Positions 54,795-62,214 of a DNA stretch of 64,000 nucleotides are shown piece after piece. Position numbers and translations under genes: made by a program. Every line of letters begins with the position of its first letter. Position 1 is the first letter of the stretch. The notes under the pieces are model-generated. The model made no database searches. It was not told the origin of the DNA and was given only the letters and a program-made list of their open reading frames with translations. The DNA comes from Parapedobacter composti (GTDB lineage: Bacteria > Bacteroidota > Bacteroidia > Sphingobacteriales > Sphingobacteriaceae), in the NCBI RefSeq assembly GCF_900112315.1, contig NZ_FOLL01000001.1, positions 186,001 through 250,000 of the forward strand, in the 5' to 3' direction.

Positions 54795-55928
54795 TCAGGC
54801 ATTTACATGTGCGGCAACTTCCCGGTAGTACTGCTCATACAGAGGCATGATGTTGGCCAATTGAAAATCCTTGGCCCGTGCCAGAGCAGCTTCTTTGAAC
54901 TGTGCCAACCGCTCGCCGTCTTCGAGGATATGGATAGCGTTGGCGGCCATCGCATCGACGTCGCCGACGTCGCTGAGAAACCCCGTCACCCCGTTTACAT
55001 TCAGTTCGGGCAGTCCGCCCGTATTGGAGGATATGACGGGTACCTTGCAGGCCATCGCTTCCAGTGCTGCCAGACCGAAACTTTCTGATCCGGAAGGGAT
55101 GAGGAATAGGTCTGACACCGAAAGGATTTCTTCAATGGCATCCTGCTTGCCGAGAAAGCGGATGTCGTTGGCTACCCCCAACTCGCGCGACAGCTGCTCG
55201 GCAGCGGTCCGTTCAGGTCCGTCGCCCACCATAAGCAGTTTGCTGGGTACTTTTTCTTGTACTTTTTTAAAAATGCGGATAACGTCTGTGGTGCGTTTTA
55301 CCTTGCGGAAGTTTGATGTGTGCACCAAGATGCGTTCGTCTCCCGGAGCAATTGCCTGTTTGAAATGTTGCCGGGGTTTAAGGCTGAAGCGGCTTAAATC
55401 GATAAAATTGGGAATGACACGGATTTCTTGTTTGACGTCGAAATAGTTCAACGTTTCTTCTTTCAGGTTGTTCGAGACGGCCGTTACCCCGTCTGATTGG
55501 TTAATGGAAAACGTAACCACGGGACTATAGCTGGCATCCTTGCCAACCAGCGTGATGTCTGTGCCGTGCAAGGTGGTTACTATCGGAATGCGGATATCAT
55601 AGGTGGCCAGGATCTGCTTGGCCATAAATGCTGCGGATGCATGAGGAATGGCGTAATGTACGTGTAAGATATCCAACTTTTCGAAGCGGACGACATCCAC
55701 CAACTTGCTGGCCAAAGCCAATTCGTAAGGGGGGAAGTCGAACAATGGATATTTGGAGATCGTAACCTCATGGTAATACAGGTTTTCCGAAAAAAAGTCC
55801 AGACGGGCCGGCTGGCTATAGGTAATAAAATGGATTTGGTGGCCATTCGCCGCAAGGGCCTTACCCAGTTCGGTCGCCACCACGCCACTTCCACCGAAGG
55901 TGGGATAACAAACGATGCCTATTTTCAT
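54795..55928 (-). CDS. bshA: N-acetyl-alpha-D-glucosaminyl L-malate synthase (bacillithiol pathway)
   Basis: A 377-residue GT4 glycosyltransferase with the opening KIGIVCYPTFGGSGVVATELG and FIPSGSESFGLAALEAM (retaining GT4 Glu motif ESFGLAALE). It joins GlcNAc from UDP-GlcNAc to L-malate, the first step of bacillithiol synthesis, a thiol used by many Bacteroidota. The N-terminal motif and length match BshA better than general GT4 enzymes. Other bsh genes are not in the window. Confidence 0.92.
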   Translation of the reverse strand: MKIGIVCYPTFGGSGVVATELGKALAANGHQIHFITYSQPARLDFFSENLYYHEVTISKYPLFDFPPYELALASKLVDVVRFEKLDILHVHYAIPHASAAFMAKQILATYDIRIPIVTTLHGTDITLVGKDASYSPVVTFSINQSDGVTAVSNNLKEETLNYFDVKQEIRVIPNFIDLSRFSLKPRQHFKQAIAPGDERILVHTSNFRKVKRTTDVIRIFKKVQEKVPSKLLMVGDGPERTAAEQLSRELGVANDIRFLGKQDAIEEILSVSDLFLIPSGSESFGLAALEAMACKVPVISSNTGGLPELNVNGVTGFLSDVGDVDAMAANAIHILEDGERLAQFKEAALARAKDFQLANIMPLYEQYYREVAAHVNA

Positions 55929-56004
55929 GCGCTCCCTTCAATTTATGTTGCTTGCAAAGTACGGATAAATTTCTTTTCGGCTGATTCATCTGAACGTAAA
56001 AAAA

Positions 56005-56049
56005 TTGGTAAGGTAGTCTTCCTTTTATTACCTTTGGCGGAGCCGCCAA
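56005..56049 (+). promoter_or_regulatory. Promoter with an overlapping inverted repeat, DUF819 gene
   Basis: TTG (56005-56007) is followed after 21 bases by TACCTTTG (56029-56036), a full Bacteroidota promoter. The last bases of the -7 overlap TTGGCGG-AG-CCGCCAA (56034-56049), a 7-bp inverted repeat with a 2-base centre, 26 bases before the ATG. The repeat covers the expected transcription start, so it could be an operator or form a 5' hairpin. Confidence 0.5.
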
Positions 56050-56075
56050 TAATGGTAGCTTTCTAACCGCCAACT

Positions 56076-57323
56076 ATGGATAAAACTGCGCAAACGGAGG
56101 CTTGGGTTACAAACGATGCCGTGGTATTCGGATTGTTGATGGTCATCCTGGCCGTGGTTTTTTACACGTCGAACATCAAGCATCGTTTCTTCCGGAAATT
56201 TTATGCGGTATTACCCCCGTTGTTGCTTTGTTATTTCGTACCGGGGTTATTCAATTCATTCGGAGTTATATCGGGCGAAAATTCTGGGCTATACAAGATG
56301 AGTTCTAATTATTTGCTTCCCGCCTGCTTGGTGTTGTTTATCCTGAACGTCAACTTCAGGGAAGTATGGGGGCTGCGCAAGAAAGCGGGTTTGCTTTTCT
56401 TTACGGGTATGGCCGGTATTGTGTTGGGTGGCCCGCTGGCGGTATGGCTGTTTTCGCTGGTTGCACCGGATGTAGTGGGGGGTGAAGTATGGAAAGGGCT
56501 GGCTACATTGGCGGGATCATGGATTGGTGGAGGGGCTAACCAAGCGGCTCTTTACCGGATTTTCGAACCTTCGCCGCAGATATTTGCGGCGACTGTCGCT
56601 GTTGACGTATTTGTGGCATACGGCTGGATGGCCCTGTTGTTATACGGAGCGGGCAAGCAGGAGCGGCTCGATCGTTTCTTCAAAGCTGACACAACGGAGG
56701 TAAAAGCACTGATGCAACGGATGGAAGCCTACCACGGCGAAGGGACCAAGGCGGCTGAAGCCAAGGATTATTTCGTGATGCTGGGCATTGCCTTTGGTGT
56801 TACGGGAGTGGCCCATCTGCTCTCCGGCGCCATTGCGGATTATATCGGTACTCATGCGCCGCAACTGGATAAATTCAGCCTGACTTCCGGTTTTTTCTGG
56901 CTAATTGTATTGGCGACCTTCATGGGCATCGGATTGTCATTCACTAAGGCCAAGCGGTTGGAGGCATTGGGCGCTTCACGGTTGGCAACGGTGTTCCTGT
57001 ATGTTTTGGTTGCAACCATCGGAATGCAGATGGATATTTTTGCTATTCTTGATAACCCTGCTTTATTTTTGGTCGGGTTCATCTGGCTGTTGTTCCATGC
57101 ATTATTGCTTTTTGCGGTGGCAAAGCTCATTAAAGCACCGTTTTTCTACTTGGCCATCGGTAGCATGAGTAACATCGGGGGGGTGGCTTCAGCATCGGTT
57201 ACCGCCGGGACGTTCCATCCGTCATTGGTACCGGTAGGGGTATTCCTGTCGGTGTTCAGTTATGCCATAGGTACTTACGCGGGTTATCTCTGTGGGATAC
57301 TGATGCAATGGTTGGCACCCTAA
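56076..57323 (+). CDS. DUF819 family membrane protein
   Basis: A 415-residue protein with about ten membrane helices, in two halves of similar pattern separated by a hydrophilic loop (about 200-230). GSWIGGGANQAAL in the first half and GSMSNIGGVASASVTAG in the second are the paired family motifs, suggesting inverted-repeat transporter topology. Family members are predicted permeases of unknown substrate. It converges with rarA with only 9 bases between stops. Confidence 0.85.
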   Translation: MDKTAQTEAWVTNDAVVFGLLMVILAVVFYTSNIKHRFFRKFYAVLPPLLLCYFVPGLFNSFGVISGENSGLYKMSSNYLLPACLVLFILNVNFREVWGLRKKAGLLFFTGMAGIVLGGPLAVWLFSLVAPDVVGGEVWKGLATLAGSWIGGGANQAALYRIFEPSPQIFAATVAVDVFVAYGWMALLLYGAGKQERLDRFFKADTTEVKALMQRMEAYHGEGTKAAEAKDYFVMLGIAFGVTGVAHLLSGAIADYIGTHAPQLDKFSLTSGFFWLIVLATFMGIGLSFTKAKRLEALGASRLATVFLYVLVATIGMQMDIFAILDNPALFLVGFIWLLFHALLLFAVAKLIKAPFFYLAIGSMSNIGGVASASVTAGTFHPSLVPVGVFLSVFSYAIGTYAGYLCGILMQWLAP

Positions 57324-57332
57324 TCGCGCCAT

Positions 57333-58613
57333 TCAATAGCCATATTTGTCTTTCCAGTTTTGCCGCAGTTTCTCGCGCATTTTCTCTTCGGCTGGATTCT
57401 TTCCCGGATCATACAGTTTGGTGCCAACCAAGGCGTCGGGCATGAACTCCTGCTCCACAAAGTTACCTTCATAAGCGTGTGCGTACCGATAATCCTGACC
57501 GTAATTCAGTTGCTTCATCAGCTTGGTGGGCGCGTTTCGGATGTGTAAGGGTACGGATAGATCACCGGTTTGGCGGACCAGTGCTTGCGCCTTGTTGATG
57601 GCATCGTAGGACGCATTGCTTTTGGCGGATGACGCAAGGTAAGTAACCGTTTGGGACAGGATAATGCGGGCTTCCGGCCAACCGATGACATTGACGGCCT
57701 GAAAGCAGCTGTTGGCCAGCAACAGGGCGTTAGGATTGGCATTGCCAATGTCTTCCGAGGCGAGAATGAGCAGCCGCCGAGCAATGAAGAGTGGATCTTC
57801 CCCGCCTTCGATCATCCGGGCGAGCCAGTACACCGCTGCGTTGGGATCGCTGCCCCGGATGGATTTTATGAATGCGGATATGATGTCGTAATGCTGGTCA
57901 CCCGTTTTATCGTAGCGTGCCATGTTTTGCTGTACCTGGTGGAGGACGAAATCATTGGTGATGTCCAGCGGCTTCCCTCCGGCTGCATTTACCACCAGTT
58001 CCAGAACATTAAGCAGCTTCCGGGCGTCGCCGCCCGAAAGTCGCAGCAATGCGTCGTACTCCTTTACCGTGACCTGTTGAGCGCGGAGGTAGTCATCCTC
58101 GCTGAGTGCTTTGTCAACGAGGCCGATCAGTTCCTCTTCAGAAAGGGGCTCCAGTACGTATACTTGACAACGCGACAGCAACGCTGATATTACCTCAAAA
58201 GAGGGGTTTTCTGTGGTTGCCCCGATTAGCGTAACCAAACCCCGCTCAACGGCCCCGAGCAATGAGTCTTGCTGTGATTTGGAAAACCGGTGGATTTCAT
58301 CGATAAAAAGGATGGGCTGCTCTTGCTGGAAGTTCCGCAGTTTTTCTGCTTTATCAATAACTTCCCGTACGTCTTTTACGCCTGAATTGATAGCACTGAG
58401 GCTGAAAAAAGGCCGGTTAAGCTGTTTGGAAATGATAAATGCCAGCGTGGTTTTGCCCACACCGGGCGGTCCCCACAGGATCATTGAGGGGATGCTTTCC
58501 TGTTGGATAGCATTGCGTAAAACCGCGCCTTTGCCGATGATATGCTGCTGGCCGACATAGCCGTCTATGGATGCGGGCCGCATCCGTTCTGCCAATGGAA
58601 TACGTGTTGCCAT
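57333..58613 (-). CDS. rarA: Replication-associated recombination protein A (AAA+ ATPase)
   Basis: Start set at the ATG at 58613 (MATRIPLAERMRP); a TTG at 58625 adds four residues. The 426-residue protein has the Walker A GPPGVGKTTLA, Walker B LFIDEIHRF, sensor TTENPSFEV and the C-terminal MgsA tetramerisation segment. It acts at stalled replication forks. It is divergent from the TPR-type gene and convergent with the DUF819 gene. Confidence 0.95.
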   Translation of the reverse strand: MATRIPLAERMRPASIDGYVGQQHIIGKGAVLRNAIQQESIPSMILWGPPGVGKTTLAFIISKQLNRPFFSLSAINSGVKDVREVIDKAEKLRNFQQEQPILFIDEIHRFSKSQQDSLLGAVERGLVTLIGATTENPSFEVISALLSRCQVYVLEPLSEEELIGLVDKALSEDDYLRAQQVTVKEYDALLRLSGGDARKLLNVLELVVNAAGGKPLDITNDFVLHQVQQNMARYDKTGDQHYDIISAFIKSIRGSDPNAAVYWLARMIEGGEDPLFIARRLLILASEDIGNANPNALLLANSCFQAVNVIGWPEARIILSQTVTYLASSAKSNASYDAINKAQALVRQTGDLSVPLHIRNAPTKLMKQLNYGQDYRYAHAYEGNFVEQEFMPDALVGTKLYDPGKNPAEEKMREKLRQNWKDKYGY

Positions 58614-58622
58614 GTTTTTTAG

Positions 58623-58630
58623 CAAAAATA
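58623..58630 (-). promoter_or_regulatory. -7 element of rarA
   Basis: TATTTTTG on the minus strand fits TAnnTTTG and lies 9 bases before the ATG, implying a very short leader as for nuoA. Confidence 0.4.
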
Positions 58631-58773
58631 CATGGAATAACGGATAACCCGAAATCCATGGTTCATTTTGTATAATTATTCAGGCGCACCGCTTGATGCA
58701 TGGTGGCGCTGCACCGGTATTCGTTGCGGTTCCTAAACATTTTTCGTACCTTAGTGGCAGATTGGATAATTGT

Positions 58774-59910
58774 ATGAAGGTGAAACAAGGGCTGCATAGT
58801 TATGCAGTATGGCTTTGCTTCTTTTTTTGCGGTAGTTCGTTAGGTCTTGTAGCGCAACCGAATGCGGATTTCTCCGGCCAAATCACCAAATTTGATAGTA
58901 CCTTTGCGGGAATAGGCCCTCCGGTGTATTTCTTGCCACCGCCGAAATCGGAGGAGGAGTTGCTGGACGACCGGTATGCCGCAAAGGAAGTGGATTCAGC
59001 CGTGGTGGAGGAATATGTAGACCGTATGAAGTACTACCATCGCCTTAAGATAACGGGCGACCGAGCTGTCATGGCGAAATACCTTCCGGTAACGGTGTCA
59101 CAAGCATCGAGCGTGGAAGGCAGGCTGCTCACAGAAATAGGACAGATGGAACGGCGGGGTGGAACGGACGCACTTGCGGACCTGCAGAACCGCCTAGCTA
59201 TGGAGTACGTGGCCGTGGGAGCATGTGACTTTGCCATGGAATTTTTCAATAAGGCTATGGCGACCAAGGCACAGGTAAATCGCGTGGCCGACCGTGATGC
59301 AATAGCGCATAATCTTGCTGTTATATATGAATATACGGGGGAGCTGGCCAAAGCCCGTAACCTGCGGCAGGAAATGTATGATCGGGCAATGAGGTCAGGC
59401 AATAATGCTCAGCAGGCTTATGCCCTGATGGAGCTGGCCTTAGTGAAGGCCAAGGAAGGGTTTTCATTAGAAGCAGAGCGCGACATTATCCGCAAGGTGG
59501 TTCCCCTGTTTCGCCGGGCACGGGATGAGGTAGGGCGTGCCACGGCATACCGGACGTTGGCGGATATTTATACGCTGCAGCGCAGGTATCCTGAGGCACA
59601 GTGGTTTTTGGTACAAGCCAAGTCTATCGTCGATAAGGAAGGATTAAGCGAACTTCTGCCCGAGATTATTTTTAATCTTGCGGAAACTAAAAAACATTCC
59701 GGTAATCCGCGCGTGGCTATTGAAGAATATAAAGTAGCCGATGATCTGGCGCGGAAAGATAACATGATAGGCATGCAATTGGCTATTCAGGATGCACTGG
59801 GGAATCTGTACCACCAGGCTGGCGATTACGAGGGGGCGGCTTTGGCCCTGAACCGATATGATACGCTGAAGAATATCCTGTTCAGGGGGACAGGTGCTGT
59901 AGCCAATTAA
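58774..59910 (+). CDS. Exported TPR-like repeat protein of unknown function
   Basis: Start placed at the ATG at 58774 (MKVKQGLHSYAVW), where a signal peptide begins (cleavage near LVAQ); the longer frame from 58693 reads through the promoter region. The product is 378 residues. From about residue 120 it is made of helical pairs of TPR type (for example AVIYEYTGELAKARNLRQEM and YRTLADIYTLQRRYPEAQWF). No enzymatic motif is seen. TACCTTAG (58748-58755) may be its -7. Proteins of this kind in Bacteroidota often form the sensor or scaffold part of envelope complexes; nothing here decides its role. Confidence 0.75.
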   Translation: MKVKQGLHSYAVWLCFFFCGSSLGLVAQPNADFSGQITKFDSTFAGIGPPVYFLPPPKSEEELLDDRYAAKEVDSAVVEEYVDRMKYYHRLKITGDRAVMAKYLPVTVSQASSVEGRLLTEIGQMERRGGTDALADLQNRLAMEYVAVGACDFAMEFFNKAMATKAQVNRVADRDAIAHNLAVIYEYTGELAKARNLRQEMYDRAMRSGNNAQQAYALMELALVKAKEGFSLEAERDIIRKVVPLFRRARDEVGRATAYRTLADIYTLQRRYPEAQWFLVQAKSIVDKEGLSELLPEIIFNLAETKKHSGNPRVAIEEYKVADDLARKDNMIGMQLAIQDALGNLYHQAGDYEGAALALNRYDTLKNILFRGTGAVAN

Positions 59911-60032
59911 TACCAAACAAACGGCATTTCATTTGTGTATAAAAAATAGCGGTTTTTTGATTAAATTTATCGGCTTAAACGGAAGGATTGTGGGCTGATC
60001 ACAATCGAACTAAGAAGAGGAATAACAGTAGT

Positions 60033-62168
60033 ATGGAGAATATGTTGAAGAAAGTGTTTTTTGGGTTGTTTGTGGTAGCCATCGCGGCCTGCGGTTCGAC
60101 ACCCCGGGTGAATCTGGACGCTGAAGCAGGGGCATTGCAACCAACACCGCATCATGCGGTAATTGCCAAGGATGTGGTTGGGTTGTTTGAATCGGTAAGC
60201 TATAAAAAGGTGCCGCTGAACGATTCCATTTCATCGATTATCTTTGATAACCTGATAGCATCGATAGACAAAGGGAAGAATTACCTGATGCAAGCCGACA
60301 TTGACGGGTTTGAACAATACCGGAATACCTTGGCAGGGGATTTCCGCAACGGGGATCTCAGTGCAGCGTATCATATCTTTAATGTGTATATGAAGCGCTA
60401 TCTGGATAGGTTGGATTATGCCTTGGATCAGGTTGATGCGCCGCATGATTTCACGATAGACGAGGTCTATGTGTACAACCGTGAAAAAGCAGGTTGGTTT
60501 GTGTCTGAAGCGGAGGCCAACGAACAGTGGCGCAAGCGTGTGAAATATGATCTGCTGAACCTAAAACTCAGTGGAGATGGCAGCGACTCTGCTGCGGTAA
60601 AGCAGCGGGAAACATTACGGAACCGCTATAAAAATTTGATTTCGATGGCCAAAAAAACCGACAGTAATGAGGCGTTTCAGGTTATCATGGCTGCATTGAC
60701 TGACGCCATCGATCCGCATACGAGCTATTTTAACCCTTACTTTGCCCAACGGTTTAATGAGGAGATGGCCAATACATTTGAAGGTATCGGGGCGAGGCTC
60801 ACCATGGAGAATGAGGTGGTGAAGGTAGCCGATATCATTGTGGGCGGACCCGTATACCGGGAAAAGGCGCTTAATATCGACGATCGCATCATTGGCGTGG
60901 CCCAAGGTGAAGACGGTGAGTTCGAAGATATTATTGGTTGGAAGCTTGACCACGCTGTTGCCAAGATAAAGGGGCCAAAGGGCACGGTGGTCAGGCTGAA
61001 AGTGATTCCGGTAGGACAGGAACTGACCGCTGAGCCGAAAATCGTGTCGCTGACGCGTGACAAAGTGGTCATTGAAGAAGAATCGGCTAAGCGTGAAGTC
61101 AAAGAGGTTATCGGTGATGACGGTAAGACCTACCGGGTGGGTATTATCAGCCTTCCGAAGTTTTATATCGATTTTGAGGCGTACCGCCGGAATGACCCCA
61201 ATTACAAGAGTACGACAAGGGATGTACGCCTGCTGCTCGACAGTTTGAAGCAAGAGGAGGTGGACGCTGTGGTGATGGATCTCCGTTTCAATGGCGGGGG
61301 CTCATTGCAGGAATCAATTGAGCTTACCGGTTTGTTTATCGATAAAGGGCCGGTTGTGCAGGTGCGGGATACGCGCAACCGCGTTGAAGTGAATAGTGAT
61401 GAAGACGGAGGCGTAGCTTGGGACGGCCCCCTTGGCGTTATTATCAACCGGTTCAGCGCTTCTGCGTCGGAGATTTTCGCAGGGGCTATACAGGATTACG
61501 GACGGGGTGTTGTTTTGGGATCCCAGTCTTACGGTAAAGGCACGGTGCAATCCGCTATTGACATGAGCCGTGTTATCAGCCCTACCGATCGCCTGTTGCT
61601 GAAGGCACAGTCGGCCAATAAAGATGGTGCTGTTCCTGTAGGTGCTCCTCAATTTGGCCAAATTAACATTACGTTAGCGAAGTTTTACAGGGTGACGGGT
61701 AGTAGTACCCAACACCGAGGGGTAGAGCCCGATATTGTATTCCCTTCAATGTATTCCGCAGAGAAGTATGGCGAAAGTTCCGAGCCGTCTGCTCTTCCCT
61801 GGGATCAGATAAGCGCCACGGATTATGCACCCGTTGCTGACCTGAAGCCATTGATCGCAGAGCTGGCAAAGAAGCATGAGGTGCGGATGGAAAAATCGCC
61901 GGCCTATAAATTCTTGCTGGAAGACATCGAGTTGGTGGCTAAACAAGAATCGGAAACGTCAGTTACACTCCATGAAGATAAGCTGAAGAAAGAACGGGAA
62001 GCCAATCGTTTGAAAAGCAAGACCCGTACCGACGCACTGGAGCAGATGCGTATTAATCTTCCCGGAGGTGGCGGTGCTGCTACAAACGTGGAAGAAGGGC
62101 TCGATTTTATTCAGGAAGAGAGCTTAGCCGTGATGGCCGATTATGTTGCGTTATTGAACAAGAAATAG
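60033..62168 (+). CDS. prc: Tail-specific (C-terminal processing) protease, S41 family, lipoprotein
   Basis: Start set at the ATG at 60033 (MENMLKKVFFG), giving a lipoprotein signal (VAIAAC); the TTG-led frame from 59988 adds 15 residues. The 711-residue protein has an N-terminal helical domain, a PDZ domain (about 248-335), the S41 catalytic domain and a C-terminal DUF3340-like region, as in E. coli Tsp. The nucleophile is Ser477 in RFSASASEIF and the general base Lys502 in SYGKGTVQ, with Asp488 between, in the same 11/14 spacing as Tsp. It degrades or trims periplasmic proteins from the C-terminus. Confidence 0.94.
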   Translation: MENMLKKVFFGLFVVAIAACGSTPRVNLDAEAGALQPTPHHAVIAKDVVGLFESVSYKKVPLNDSISSIIFDNLIASIDKGKNYLMQADIDGFEQYRNTLAGDFRNGDLSAAYHIFNVYMKRYLDRLDYALDQVDAPHDFTIDEVYVYNREKAGWFVSEAEANEQWRKRVKYDLLNLKLSGDGSDSAAVKQRETLRNRYKNLISMAKKTDSNEAFQVIMAALTDAIDPHTSYFNPYFAQRFNEEMANTFEGIGARLTMENEVVKVADIIVGGPVYREKALNIDDRIIGVAQGEDGEFEDIIGWKLDHAVAKIKGPKGTVVRLKVIPVGQELTAEPKIVSLTRDKVVIEEESAKREVKEVIGDDGKTYRVGIISLPKFYIDFEAYRRNDPNYKSTTRDVRLLLDSLKQEEVDAVVMDLRFNGGGSLQESIELTGLFIDKGPVVQVRDTRNRVEVNSDEDGGVAWDGPLGVIINRFSASASEIFAGAIQDYGRGVVLGSQSYGKGTVQSAIDMSRVISPTDRLLLKAQSANKDGAVPVGAPQFGQINITLAKFYRVTGSSTQHRGVEPDIVFPSMYSAEKYGESSEPSALPWDQISATDYAPVADLKPLIAELAKKHEVRMEKSPAYKFLLEDIELVAKQESETSVTLHEDKLKKEREANRLKSKTRTDALEQMRINLPGGGGAATNVEEGLDFIQEESLAVMADYVALLNKK

Positions 62169-62178
62169 AACAGCGGTG

Positions 62179-62214
62179 AAAAAAGCAGGGAAGCGCTGCC
62201 GATCAGCGCTTCCC
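62179..62214 (-). terminator. Terminator of purL, overlapping its last codons
   Basis: A perfect 11-bp stem (62188-62198 with 62204-62214, loop of 5), followed on the minus strand by six T (62184-62179). The upstream arm includes the final purL codons, and the TGA (62205-62203) begins in that arm and ends in the loop. It also faces prc, which ends at 62168, so it could stop antisense transcription into prc. Confidence 0.9.
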
